Shown: positions 22,304-34,779 of the stretch, piece by piece | Position numbering within the stretch: the first letter of the stretch is position 1 | Layout of the letters: each line of letters begins with the position of its first letter | NCBI RefSeq assembly: GCF_000499845.2 | Contig: NC_023756.2 | Coordinates: 38,812,579 to 38,876,578 of the forward strand | Direction: 5' to 3' | DNA from: Phaseolus vulgaris | Lineage: Eukaryota; Streptophyta; Magnoliopsida; Fabales; Fabaceae | DNA: 64,000 nucleotides | Program-made: the position numbers and the translations under genes | Notes under the pieces: generated by a model | The model's database searches: none | The model's input: the letters and a program-made list of their open reading frames with translations, nothing else | What the model was told of the DNA's origin: nothing

Positions 22304-23084
22304 AAGACATGTGGGACTTAAACTTATTTAGCCTAATTTTTTATTTATTTTTTGGTATTTTTTTCTTACCAAAGATTTCCCCCACTCTCCCTCTTCCTCT
22401 TTCCTCTCTCCTCTCTATAATAAATAACTTTTAATTTATAATAAGTAATCTTTTAGTTTGAAAACCTTTCCATTTCCTTTTTTCTACTAATGATTGATCT
22501 CAAATTTTGTTATTTAGTTGAGAAAAAAAATAATTCTCTTAACTTTGATTTGAGTTTAATTATGTTCTTCTAGATCTCTACATTATTTTATTTGCAACTC
22601 TTCTTTTACTATTTCTTGAGGTGCAAGCCACTAACATATAAAGAAAATTATCTTTGATGTTTTGTTGTTTACGAATAAGTTTTAAGAATTTTAGTTAGAG
22701 TTAAATTGGGTATAATCATGTGTATGTACGTATAAAAATAAGAATTTGAGAGCACTTTTGGAGAATGATTATGTCAGTATGGATTGAATGAAATTAGGTA
22801 CATGTTGTATTAGAATTTTCTTCGAGTTAAGTTTTAAAACGAAAGTAAAATACTTTATTGTAGTTTATGAAATTGTGATATTTGTTGAAGTATGAATGCA
22901 ATGAAAGTGATGTTATTTTGAGCTTAAAATGTTGATTTTGAGTTGAAATAATTTCAGCAATTGATAGTTGTTTTTAAGCATTTAAAACTAGTTAAGAAGG
23001 TTAATGACTTTTAAAATATCTTATTGTTAGTTTCTTATATTTTTTTGTTTGAATTGTAGCATAAAAATTAGATTCTAGTTTATT
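22304..23084. other. Intergenic stretch
   Basis: Pyrimidine-rich start (CTCTCCCTCTTCCTCTTTCC near 22,385), then AT-rich DNA. I see no gene. Confidence 0.4.
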
Positions 23085-23100
23085 TTTACTTAAATAAGAT
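23085..23100. repeat. Target site duplication of the LINE, left copy
   Basis: TTTACTTAAATAAGAT here and TTTACTCAAATAAGAT at 29,998-30,013 differ at one of sixteen positions, a typical length for target-primed LINE integration. Confidence 0.85.
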
Positions 23101-24113
23101 TTTTTTTATCAACAATAAATTAATAGAATAAATAGAGACACTTAAGAAGTGTCACAACACTTTTACAAAACCACTCTATAGTTAAGCGAGCAGCAGTACA
23201 AAACAGAGTTACAATCTAAGTCACTTAACACTAGAGAGGTTACGCTGGAAAGCTATATGCTTCTTAGAGCATCCTAAACGCCAACTAGCCAGCCCCACCT
23301 CTACTACTAGACAGATTCCATACCCTCTTACTTCTTCCTTCTTCGTACGTGACATGGTCACTACTGCGGTCTTGCAAAGCTCTTACTTACTCCCTGAATT
23401 AACAGCCGCCAAGGAGGGTAACTATATCAGTAGCAACCATTAAACATGTAGTAGCAGTAGTACTTCAATATGTAACACCCTTCATCCCTTCTAGTTGCTG
23501 CCAGGCATATACTTCCCACCATAAACAACCGACTCCCTGTAAAACACTGCACAACATCATGACCTTGCATCAATCTGCCCAACATGGCCGCTCCTAATAT
23601 AAGCCAAGTCACCCAACTCCATCTGCTACATCAACAGAACATTCTTTTTCACTACTTCCCGAACCAGGTTCACAGTTGAGACAACACCAAGGCATTTATA
23701 ACAATACACAACACGATTCCCTTTAGGCCCCAGTGCAGCATCTAGTCTGGAGAAGTCCTCATCCGTAGGTATTAGCCATGCGATTGGTTTATTACCTGCA
23801 ATCAATCAGAATTAATCCACTACATCACAGGACCTAGAGCACCATTTGAACGACCCAATCCATCATGTATTTTCTATGTCCACCATACTCCAGCAATTCC
23901 TCACAAGATTGGTCCACCACAGACCATATAACCCAGCTAGTCCAATATAATTACCGAAGAGGTTTTACCATTCTTATAAAAGCCACAGATTCTGCACCAG
24001 ACCTTAGCCTTCCTACAAGGGAGGAGATCATTTCTTCACCCTATACAGAGCGTTAGAGCACTCCACTCCCACATACAACATCTCCTACCTCCCACTCAAC
24101 GCTTCAAACCCGC

Positions 24114-27100
24114 TTACTTGAAACTTTCAATGCAACTCATTGGGTTCAGGATCCAATCCACTAGAGAGTAGTCAAAAGAGGTTGATTTATGCTTCAACCA
24201 AAGCCAGGATTTAATTTGGGCCTTTTGGAACATCTCTTTCGCATCTACTACACCTTGCTTAAACACCACCACATTCCTTTGATCCTAGATACACCTTACT
24301 ACTGCTATCCAAATCCCTTTCCAGACCATATTTTGTTTGTTACTAACCTGGAACAAATGGAAGCTCTCAAAGTGGGTTCTTATGTCCTCATGTTGGACAA
24401 ACAGAATGCCAACCCATCTGTAGCACATAAGCCATACACTCATAGCATGATTACACTTCAGAAAGATATGTTGACAGGACTCCTCCTTGGTCTGGCATAA
24501 GGCACACAAAGTAGTGTTCATAATCACCCATCTCCTACTCAAGCCTCCTCTAGTTGGTAGACTGTCCGTCAGTGCTCTCCATGCCATATTCACAACACTT
24601 GGGAACGCTTTAGCCTTCCAAAGGTATTTGAATACATCAAGATGTGGCCCACTTACTTGTTTGGCCAAGCATTCATAGACAGAATTCACTGAGAAGCACC
24701 TATTTCCATCATTCCCCCATACTTGGACATCTTTCTCTTCTCTACACAGCCGAATTGTGGATAGGTGACGTATCATTTCTTATTCCAGTTTGGATTCCCA
24801 CTCAAATCTAGCACGCCTCCACCTTAAGCACCATCGAAAATCCACGCCGTCTCACTCACCAACCTCGCTTACCTTGTGCCCTTGGTTTAAGGACACTGAA
24901 TATAGTCTGGGGTACAAAGCTTTAAGACTAGAATTCCCAATCCATACATCTTCCCAGAACATCACTTTGTCCCCACATCCTGTTTTCCACCCTACTTCTT
25001 TAAGAAACCATCTGTCTCCTTCCCCCTCCCCACAAACTTTGTGCAAGTCTCTCCACCACCAGGATTGAATTTTCACTGGGGAATGTACTATTTCTGAGCT
25101 CGAGCCATACTTTGATACCAACAAGTCCTTCCACCTCCCTTTCTCTTCCACTGTAAGGCGCCATCTCCACTTAGCCAGCAAAGCAGAATTAAACATTCGA
25201 ATATCTCTCAACCCTAGACCACCATCCTCTCTTGATTTACACAGTGCTTTCCAACTTACCCATAAGATCGACTCCTTCTCCTTCCCCCAACCCCACAGGA
25301 ATCTCCTTTGAATTCTGGTAATGCTTTTACATACCACTACCGGTGCTCTGAATAGGAACAAATAGTAGAGCGGGGTAGAGGTAAGGACCGATTTTATTAG
25401 GCATATTCTCCCTGCCATAGATAAAAACCACCCTTTCCAGACATTGAGTCTTGCTTTTAGTTTGTTTAACACAGGGTCCCAAAACTTCTTTTTCCTTGGA
25501 TTCCCTCCAACTTCAAGGCCCAGATAGCTAAACGGGAGTCCCATCTGAGTACAATTCAAGGTCTTTATGTAACAAGCAAGATTATTCCTGTGCACATTGA
25601 TGCCTATTAATTTTGACTTGTGGAAGTTGATCTTCAACCCTGAAGCTATCTCAAACCCCCTAAGGATAGACTTCAGGGTCACCACATTTGAATAGGAATC
25701 CTCACAGAAGAACACAGTATCATCTGCAAACTAGAGAATGCCCAGTTCAACTTCCTTTCTACCAATCTTAAGCCCAGTGAACAATCTAGCCTTGTAAGCT
25801 TGCCTTACTAAGCCAGTTAAACCTTCTACTACCACTACAAAGAGAAAAGGAGCTAGAGGATCACCCTGCCTTAGCCCTCTGGAAGGTTTAAATTCCTCCG
25901 TAGGACTCCCATTAATAAGAACTGAGACTGTGGCGCTTTCCATACAACCTCTGATCCAACTAATCCACTTGTTATGAAACCCCATTCTATGAGGCATATC
26001 ATAGAGGAATACCCAACTGACTGAGTCATACGCCTTTTCAAAATCCACCTTCAAACACAACCCACTCCTCCCACCCCTCCTGAGATCCTCGACCACTTCA
26101 TTAACCATAAGCACGCTTTCAAGAATCCCTCTGTCCTTTATAAACGTCGATTGACTCTCGTCAATAATAGAGGGTAAGACCTCTTCATCCTTCCAACTAG
26201 GACCATTGAGATAATTTTGTACATTGCCCCAACTAAAGATATAGGACGATACTGCTCAAGCGTTACTGGATCCCTAACTTTAGGGACTAAGGTTATGAAA
26301 GAGGCATTACAACCCTTGGGTATATGGCCTGTAGAGTGAAAGTTAACCATAGCTGCCACAATCTCTACTTGATGAAGTTAAAATTGAAGCCATCAGGTCC
26401 TGGATTCTTTGAACCTTCACACTGCCACACCGCATCCCTTACCTCTTTCTCAGAGAACTCTGCTACCAAACTCAGATTGTCTTCATGGGATAGGGATTTA
26501 AGCTCTACCGCTTCAAGTCTTATGCCAAAGTCTCTAGTGGCTTTAAATATGTTTTCAAATAACTTCTTGGCTTCAGCACAGACTGTACAGGGTTCCTCAC
26601 ACCAGATACCCCCCACCTCTACCCCTTTTACCTCGTTCTTAAGGCTCCTCCATCTCAAAGAAGAGTGATAGTATTTAGTACAAGAATCACCATACTTAAA
26701 CCAACTAGCTCTAGCTTTTTGACATAAGAGGGATTCCAATTTTTTATCAGTTTCCTTCAGTCTACTGACCAGGTCGAGTCTTTGCAGCCTCTCACTTTCT
26801 AACAAGGAGCCACTGCAATCTTGACAGTCCAAAGCCTCTAATTCTTGCAAAATGGACTTCTTGGCCATCTCAATATTACCAAAAACATCCCTATTCCATA
26901 GCTTCAAATCACCCTTTAACCTCTTATTCTCTTTAACCACCGTGATCGCGTTCCCCTGTGCTGCATACAAACTCCAGTTTTCCTTTACAAAACCAGCAAA
27001 CCCCCTATCCAAAGACCACGCATCAACGGTTCTAAAAGGTTTTGGACCCCAGTCTTTAATCATGGACTTCATCACTAGGGCACAATGGTGTGAAACCTCC

Positions 27101-27767
27101 CTCCTCTGCACATACTACTTGCACATAGGCCAGGTTTGCATCCATTCTTCGGTGACTAGAACTCTGTCTAGCCTACTTTTAGCCTTCCCATTTGAGCTAA
27201 ACCATGTAAAGTGCTTACTAACCAACGGTAGTTCTATCATAAGATTGGAGTCGATGAAGTTATTAAACCCTCTCATTTCACCTTATTGGTTGTCCTCGTG
27301 CTGACTCCTTTCCTTTCACATCGCCTTCTAATAGCATTGAAGAAGCCACAAAAGCATCAAACCATATCTGGAGAAGCCTTTTTCATATCTGTCAGTTCCC
27401 CCCACAAGGAAATCTTTTCGCTTAGGGAGCAAGCAGCATAAACATTTACCACCACGCACCTGCTATTTGATTTCTTATATTGGCCAAAAACAACAATGAA
27501 CCCCTTCCCCATCACATGTGTATCATAACTGAATGCTTCTTTATGCCACATGGATAGCAAACTTCCACTACCATTGTCACCTCCATAATGTACCCACCCC
27601 ACATTGTTATTCCCCCACAAAGAAAAGCACCTTGCATCCGAAAGAACACTCAATTTTGTTTCTTGTATACATACAAAATCTGCTCCCTCACTAGAGATAA
27701 TGTGACTCAAGTACCTAGCTTTAGTACTTCCCCCCAAACCTCTAATATTCAGGTTTACTATCAACAT
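24114..27767 (-). pseudogene. LINE ORF2: endonuclease, reverse transcriptase, zf-RVT
   Basis: The start at 27,767 gives MLIVNLNIRGLGG, the N-terminus of an AP-type endonuclease, followed by FVCIQETKLS (catalytic Glu) and VVVNVYAACS. A linker (27,111-26,365) leads to RT: KNPGPDGFNFNFIK, then IPKGCNASFITLVPK and QYRPISLVGAMYKI, then LKVDFEKAYDSVSW, RQGDPLAPFLF and FADDT (25,730-25,716). Next come NFHKSKLIG, FSYLGLEVGG and a zinc region CALCQTKEESCQHIFLKC. The C-terminus reads QRNVVVFKQG and ends LNPMSCIESFK. A TAG stop stands directly before FADDT, and frames are broken near 27,357-27,111, 26,365-26,138, 24,850-24,776 and 24,285. It is non-functional. Confidence 0.9.
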
Positions 27768-29983
27768 AGATGACCATCCTTATTACCCTCGTCATATTTC
27801 GACTTAAACACTGTATCCCTTTCTTCCAAACAATTATATTCTTTGATAACCTCCTCCTCATCCCCTTGACATCTTAGCCTAGCTTGCATCCTAGTCTCCC
27901 ATAATTTTGATGGTTCATCCGAAAAACAAGGCTCACAGAAACGAAGATTGCAATTGATAACGTCCCCATCAGATATAGAGTCCGAACACATACCATTTCT
28001 TGCGTGAGAAGAGGCCCCTGCTTTCGATAACCTTGACAAAATTCTTACTACCGCCTTGGTTGGGCGGTGGAGTCCCCCAGTTCGAAGAGACCTTTCGACT
28101 TCCTACTTCGTGATGGGGTGATTAATCTACTTCCCGCACTTACGTCCTCCTTTCCTACCATTTGCGACATGACGACTTCGGGGGTAACTCCCTCCAGACA
28201 CCCACCTTCTTCCCTATCCTCTTTACTCACATTCACCACCATCAACGGCAGAAAAGCTTGCGCCGACTCTGAATTACCTACGCCACTAACCTCATCTACC
28301 TCGTTCACGCCTTCCTCCTTACCTTCGCTTATGCAGCCACACAGGTCATTACCATTCTGTCCCTCTCGACTATCCATTTGCGTAGTCCCTGGCTCTGGAG
28401 CACCCATTTCAACTTGGGTTGTGAGTGGTACCCGAGCCTTATAAAGATGGGCCTCCAGCTCCCTAACTTGGGTCGGGCTAGGGGCGGGTTCCCGCAACAT
28501 ACTCGAACATTCAATATCCAACACAGCTTTAGCCAGCTCAACATGTGCTACAACACTATGATGTGAAAAAGCGCAGCCTTGAGTAGGGTTAAGATCTAGG
28601 TCAACTCCTTGAGCCACCTTCTGACCTATACTTTCTATATTCATGAAAGGATTAGGAGCACTCTTCTGATACGTTTTACTTTTTGAGGATGATTCCATAA
28701 GGGGCGTTTTTGTCTTGTATGAGCTCTGCACGCCATCCTCCACCGTCTCTCCTCCCTCCTCCTCCCCTGCTGATCAGAATACCTCCCCAAACCCCGATTT
28801 CTCCCCCTCTTCACAGCTTTTCGTAGATAAAGCTGTTTCTTCTACGTAAGTTTCCGAAGAGGACACGCTGTCGGAGTCGATGTCGCTGTGCTTAGCCACG
28901 TGCAAGCCTCCGTGACTTACAGGAGTCTCTTCCTCGATGAGTATACTGCATGTGTGGTTATTGATCCGTACGCTCTTTACTACCCTGATGTTGCACCTCA
29001 GCCTAGACCGAACTTGCAACCTGGCATATTCGAGGTTCTCCCAAGATAATGTGGATGCATTAATCGCTACCAACTCATTCGATTCTCCTAGCACCTTTAC
29101 AAAGCAATCCTTACTCCAGAATGATAAGGGTAACCCATAGCATCTTACCCATGCTACTTTATGGTCTGCCACACAAGAGACCGACCAAGGCTTAATGCTA
29201 GTGAAGATAATGTCAAACCAGTCTCTATTAAGCTTAATAATATCCCCCATGTTCTCTCCTTCTCTAGGGGTCATAAGCGCTAGGTTATCTCCCAAAAATC
29301 TTACTACGATGTTGTGCATACCTCCTTTCACAAATTCCTCCCCCTGCTGATCAAAGTCCATACCCTCCTTGAACTGCCCAATAACACTTCTTTCCATCCA
29401 AGGCAGTACATGTGATTGTGTTTTTATTACTGCCCCCTTCCATTTTTCCTGTGACTCTTCACCTTTGACAACTTCTACAAAAGAATTTTTCCCTCTCTTC
29501 TCCACCCATATCTCCTTACTCTTCCCCTTATCCCTCTGTCTTTCCATGTAGGGAGGTCTCGAGACCCTCCTTACCTCCTTAGGGGGTTCCAGCTGATTTC
29601 TTCGGTACTTTGGGATGTTTACATGGAGTTTCATGTTAACAGTATATAGGTTATCCAACTCCTTCTCTAGGCGTCCCACGTTTCTGACTTCAAAAAACCT
29701 CACAAACCCAAATCTTCTCCCCCATCTGTTGAGCCTCTGAGAAATGAAGACTTCTTTCACCCTAGCCTTTTTTTTGAAAAATCTTCATCATGTCCACTTC
29801 ACCATAGTCATGGGGAAATTTCGAGAAGAAGAAGGTGGTATAATCATTTGAGTACCCATAGTCACCCCTTCTGCTTGAGCGTGCTCTGCTTCCCATTTCC
29901 TTCAAGATAACTAGTGTCTGGTTACTAGTCACACACGTCTCTCCGACGGTGTTGGAGCAGAGGATGGTTGTATTACCTTTCAA
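27761..29983 (-). pseudogene. LINE ORF1: RRM-type RNA-binding protein
   Basis: This encoded the nucleic-acid-binding chaperone of the LINE particle. The N-terminus has an RRM fold (TTFFFSKFPHDYGEVDMMKI, then RRFGFVRFFEV), a basic linker, and then the DUF4283-like block (VVRFLGDNLALM, IKPWSVSCVADHKVAWVRCY, GLPLSFWSKDCF). A Ser/Glu-rich variable tail follows. A one-base frameshift in an A-run at about 29,762-29,775 splits the RRM, and another lies near 28,045. The last frame ends at 27,761 and overlaps the start codon of ORF2 by seven bases. Confidence 0.85.
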
Positions 29984-30013
29984 CCATGACCAGAAACTTT
30001 ACTCAAATAAGAT

Positions 30014-30815
30014 ATTCTTCCTTAAACTAAAATAGGACCGAGAGTTAAACTTTTTGCATTGTTTTCTCATTAAAATGAGACGTGTCTCTTAAGAAGAAAG
30101 TTTAGGTTAAACAAGAGCAAAACACAAATCAAACCTTATTTTTTTTCAGATTTTGCTGAAGTAAGACTATTATTTTTAGCAATATTTTCAAGTATTGTTT
30201 TTATTGATTTGCTCAGTATAAAGAGAAATAATGATTTATAAATTGGAACACAAATGAAATGATGATATATAAATTTGATTTAGCATGATGTCACAAACTT
30301 GAGTTAGTGTAGGTATTAAGTACAAACACCTATATTATAAAAATATCCTAGTTTCACAAAGTGTTTAAAATTTGTAGATTAAAACCTTAGGTTACGAGAA
30401 GCTGAAAAAGTTTGTTACATCTAAAATGTGAAGAGTTCTAAAGATTTGAAATCCTTATAAACCCAAGATTTACATACTTAAGATGATCAAATATATTAAG
30501 GGTTAGTTTCTAATAAAACAAACTTAATACATTTTTTTTGGAAATCTTTAATAAATATTCAATTGTTAGATATCCTTTTGATAATTCATTTATTGATTTA
30601 CGTTTGATAATGTTTGAGATAATATAATTACTATAAGTAATATGATTATTTAATTTATATATATATTATTTTTGGTTTCAATAACCATTTTGTTTGATAT
30701 TTATATGAAAATCTGTTAATTGCAATTTATAAATAAACAAATGCTTATTCGGATTCAAGAATTGCATCTTGATGGAAGTAGGATTTAATATTTTTTATAT
30801 TCATGGAATTGCATC

Positions 30816-30851
<36 letters not shown>

Positions 30852-30985
30852 TTAAAAAAAATAATTTTAAACCCTTTAATCGGTATTTCCAAGGGTGGGC
30901 GAAAAATCCACTTAAACTAATTTGATCCACTTTTAGCATTGCTCTAATCCATTATAAATTTGTTTATTTAAATCTAGTTTTTATT
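30014..30985. other. Intergenic stretch with (TA)n
   Basis: No gene seen. A (TA) run lies at 30,820-30,848. Confidence 0.5.
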
Positions 30986-31430
30986 TTGATCCAAATTTTT
31001 AATCCAAAAATCAGATATCCATTACGCTCTCCATCTGAAAACTGTGAAGCACTCTTTCTCTGCACCTCCGCAAAACGCAACGAAGCACTTGCTCTCCACC
31101 GCCTTCGGCTCTCTCTCCACCGCCTCCGACTCTCTTCACCACCTCGGCAAATCGACTCCATCACCTGCGATTCTCTCCACGACCTTCGACTCTCTCTCCA
31201 CCGCCTCGATAAATTGATTTCGTCTCCACCGCCTCCGATTCTCTCCACAACCTTCAACTCTCTCTCCTCCGCCTCGGCAAATCGACTTCGTTGCATTGAA
31301 GCACTCGATCCCTCCACCGCATCCTATAGTCTAACTTTTTTTTTTCGATATCGAAGCACTTTCTCTCTCCTTTCTCTCTCTCTCTCTCCACCACCACCTC
31401 CAACAAAAGCAACTTGCAAGTAGATTTATT
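30986..31430. repeat. Pyrimidine-rich degenerate tandem repeat
   Basis: Repeats of the form CTCTCTCCACCGCCTC(GGCAAATCGA)CT recur about every 36-60 bases from 31,085 to 31,290, ending in a (CT)n run at 31,362-31,390. Long frames on both strands are low-complexity translations of the repeat and are not called as genes. The stretch could be a CT-rich 5' leader of a lost gene. Confidence 0.5.
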
Positions 31431-32093
31431 TTCATCCATGACCACTTCTTTTTAGATGGTTGTTCTTAATGCATCTTAATATTTTTTTTAACTCACGATT
31501 ACTTTTATGTTTGCCATAGTTTATCTAAATATGAGTCATCTCATCACTTCCAAACCAAGAAAAAGCACCAACAACAACTAAATGGTGAACTGGGTCTGTG
31601 TTAGAGATTGTTTGAGTTTTTAGTACCAATAAGAGGTAAGTGTTAATATGGTAAATGTTCTAATGATATAAAATTTTAATTTAGCACCATATGAAAATGT
31701 TAGATAATTTGATATTATATTGATATGAACTTCATTTAAATATTCTGATAAGTGACTTTATACTATTGCATGTATGATTCATTTCAGTAGCTCATAAATT
31801 ATTGTTGAACATGAAGAGGTGGTTCATTATACATTTACACATTTTTAGGGTGTTTGCTTGTTTGGGGAACTATTCCTGCTGTAAAATAAGCAAAATAAAC
31901 ACATGGAAACTAATTTCAAGCTTACTAAAGACTAGAAAGTAATATAGTCAGAGTTTATCTGTTCTGCATATTGGGATGTTCATGTTCTCCACTATTATTA
32001 CACAACAAGAAAGAATGTGGTTGGGCTAGCCTCTTTTGGTAGAGAAATTGTGACTGGTAAGGTCTTTTGTACATCAAGTTCTCTTCCATGACC
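31431..32093. other. Intergenic stretch
   Basis: A short plus-strand segment near 32,010-32,060 reads NVVGLASFGREIVTG and is followed by GTAAGG, like an exon end. I do not recognise a family and do not call a gene. Confidence 0.3.
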
Positions 32094-33166
32094 ATATCTG
32101 TTGAAATTGTAGGCCTTAAACAAGAAGGGAGATGAATTGTTTATAAACGTTTTTCGCAAATATTGAAGGTAGAGTGAAGTTCAATGAAGAATCAAAGAAC
32201 AAGAAACCAGAACAACCAACAAATAAAACTATTTTAAGTTTATTCCAAAAAATCAACCAGTTATTTATGCGAATCAACCAGTTGTTTTTATCATCAGTGA
32301 ATAATAAACAAGTTAAAGCAGATTTAAAGGAGATAAGGGATAGAAAGATCACACAACAAATTTATACTGGTTCACTCTTAACCAAGAGCTACATCCAATT
32401 CCCAGAAACCTCTGAGCAATCCACTAAGCAATCAAAAACCTTGATTACAAACCACACCAAATAAGTGATCTTGAATCCTTCAAGAACACACACCTCTTTT
32501 GGCTAACAACACACCACATATCAGAACAACTTCTAGATCTGCACACACTAGTCTTTACAAAATTACAGAGATCAAGAGAGAAAAGGAATGATCACACCTG
32601 ATACAATCAAAAGATTGAATTGAAAAATGCAAACCAATCATATTCCACTCTTTGAAAAAATCCAAAGCTTGAAGCAATCTTGGAGAAAACTGATTTGAAA
32701 GGTATAATCTGATTTCATAACAACTAGGAGCGTATAACAGATTATTTATACTCCAAGTTGTTAAAAACATTTAATGTAAGAGCCAAATCAGTTTTGAATC
32801 ATTTAAGACAGATTTAACAAACTTAACTGATTTTGTTAAGCATTTTCAAAAATCAATCGGTTGATTCCTCGAAACAACCGATTGAATTGGTTTGACAGAA
32901 AAATCAAACAAAGTCAAGATTTTCAAATCCTTTTCAAAAATCACTAAGTGTAAAACAACCGATTGAAATGATAAAACAACTGGTTATTTTTTCACTTCTT
33001 TATAAAACACTTTTTTCAAAAGATCTTGATTAAAACAACTTTGGATCATAACTAAGAGTGAATTTACAAATTCAAACTACCCAGAACACACACACTCAAG
33101 CAGCAACCAAGCCTTCAAGAAATCCTCATAGATTTGGAGACATCAAAGCCTATCTTCAACAATATC
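32094..33166 (-). mobile_element. Solo LTR of SIRE-like family with perfect TSD
   Basis: The LTR (32,099-33,161) begins TGTTGAAATTGTAGGCC and ends ATCTTCAACA on +, and aligns along its length with the LTR at 1,382-2,527. Shared blocks include GATGAATTGTTT, TATACTGGTTCACTC and CCAAGCCTTCAA. Both flanks are ATATC (32,094-32,098 and 33,162-33,166), a perfect five-base target duplication. No internal domain is present, so two LTRs recombined into one. The orientation is the same as for the element at the left edge. Confidence 0.85.
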
Positions 33167-33695
33167 TTCCCGAGGAAACAAGCTTGAGTCCATTTTTTTT
33201 TTTGCTTCGCTGTGCAATTCTTCTGTGTGGTCTTTTACTGTACAACATCTCAACCTATGAGCAAAAACTCTAAAGTGGACTGAAACCATTCTAGTTTCGA
33301 GGAGGAACTATCAACTAGGAACCCTGCCCAATTATCAATTTGGCATTCAGCGTATCCCTCCTTATTGCAGTAAAAACTTCTTCTGGGGTTGTAGCATCTC
33401 TTTTGGTAATATTGTCAGGCATTTGTTAACATTGCATCTCACTTGAATATTTTTTATATATGCATTCATAAAACATTCATGAATAACAACAGAACCTACA
33501 CACATCATTTAGCCACAACAACTAGGTAATCAACTAGTGTTGTGACAACATATTATGTAAGTGTACAAAGAATTTAAGTACAGTAGTTACAATAAAAAAA
33601 TTAGTTGCCAAGTGTTTTTATCACTGAATAGAACATTCATGTGATTTATGTACTTCTTTCTGAGATGAGGTGAAGAAAAATTTGTTTGTTGAAAG
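33167..33695. other. Intergenic stretch with a short unrecognised frame
   Basis: A minus-strand frame at 33,422-33,315 encodes 35 residues (MPDNITKRDATTPEEVF then AIRRDTLNAKL) with a protein-like composition. No family is recognised. The rest is AT-rich. Confidence 0.25.
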
Positions 33696-34118
33696 ATGCA
33701 ATTAATTGTGGGGAGGTTTTATGTGGATAGAGTTCCTGTGAGGGTGTTCAAGAACAATGGAGAAGCAAATAATTTCTTCCCTGATGAGAAACCCATGTAC
33801 TTGTTCTCCAACATATGGAATGTAGATGACTGGGTCATAAGAGGTGGGCTTGAGAAGACAAATTGGAAATTATCTCCATTTGTGTCATCCTACAAGGACT
33901 TCATTGTGGATGGTTGCCAATGGGAAGACCCATACCCTGCTTGTGTCTCAACCACAACCAAAAATTGGTGGGATCAGTATGATGCTTGGCACCTCTCTGG
34001 TGATCAGAAAATGGATTATGCTTGGGTTCAGAGGAACCTTGTCATCTATGATTACTGGAAGGATTTTGAACGTTTTCCAACTACACCAAAGGAGCGTTCA
34101 TTGAGTCCATGGGATTAA
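33696..34118 (+). pseudogene. XTH (xyloglucan endotransglucosylase/hydrolase) terminal exon, orphan
   Basis: The translation from a splice-acceptor-like GGGGAG at 33,709-33,714 gives FYVDRVPVRVFKNN, then NIWNVDDWVIRGGLEKTNW, VDGCQWEDPYPAC, WWDQYDAWHL and YAWVQRNLVIYDY, ending in LSPWD. This is the C-terminal half of a glycosyl hydrolase 16 XTH (XTH1-3-like subgroup), an enzyme that cuts and rejoins wall xyloglucan. The catalytic exon with the HDEIDFEFLG-type motif, the signal peptide and the first exons are missing from the upstream 1.5 kb, which holds a solo LTR. The cysteine expected after IYDY is Trp, and the cysteine expected before SLSPW is Arg, so the conserved C-terminal disulfide pair is gone. 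The frame is otherwise open. I read it as a recent fragment or pseudogene. Confidence 0.8.
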
Positions 34119-34779
34119 TATTGTATACCAACTGCAAAAATCCCTATTCTTTTGAGTCTTTTGCCTCATAATTTTTTAGTTACCACCAGAATAATGTGCA
34201 ATTTTTTATTTGTAAGATTTTAAAGTTTGACAATTTTATATTCAAACATTTATTCATGCTTTGAGAAGACGAAAGGATTACAAGAATAGCAGTTATAATT
34301 TTTTGTATTATGAAATTATAATTTTATTATATTTTCTTATATTTATATAATATTAATTTTTTTTTATATATATATTTTTATATTAATATTATGTTAGTTT
34401 TTTTAGAAAATATAGATTTAGATTTAAAATTTAATTATTTTTTTTATAAAAATATGGATTTGATTTGAATTTATAAAAATTTGAATTGGTTTTATAAAAA
34501 TTCAAATTGGTTTTATAAAAAAATATGGATTTGGATTTAAAATCCAATCCAAATATTTGAATTTGAATTATATAAAAATCCAAATTAGTTTTATAAAAAA
34601 TATGGATCTGGATTTAAAATCCAATCCAAATATTTTGTATGAACACCATTGGTATTTACATCACTTATGTTTAGATTTTATGGTTAAGTATGAATGTTAC
34701 AACTTAGGCTCAAAATAAACATTATATATATTATAAACATTGTTGTTAACTTTTAATTATTAAAAAACATTAAATATAT
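34119..34779. repeat. AT-rich 3' flank with degenerate 70-bp repeats
   Basis: Units containing ATATGGATTTGGATTTAAAATCC and TTTTATAAAAA recur at 34,450-34,640 (about three copies). Each contains the small palindrome GGATTTAAAATCC. Confidence 0.5.

Larger units (their letters stand above)
23101..29997 (-). mobile_element. L1-type LINE, full length, inactivated
   Basis: Bounded by the 16-bp target duplications. On the minus strand it runs from a short 5' leader through ORF1 (29,983-27,761) and ORF2 (27,767-24,114) to a roughly 1-kb 3' UTR ending in a short A tail (seven T on +, 23,101-23,107). It is not 5'-truncated, which is unusual for LINEs. Both ORFs have frameshifts or stops. At least four clean conserved ORF2 blocks remain. 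Confidence 0.9.

Noticed and set aside
24189..28566. Plus-strand frames within the LINE (24,189-24,500; 24,790-25,068; 26,324-26,668; 28,067-28,444 and others)
   Set aside because: They are antisense shadows of ORF1 and ORF2, which carry the conserved motifs.
31254..31445. Arg/Glu-rich protein on the minus strand near the CT repeat
   Set aside because: Low-complexity translation of a pyrimidine-rich repeat, with no domain.
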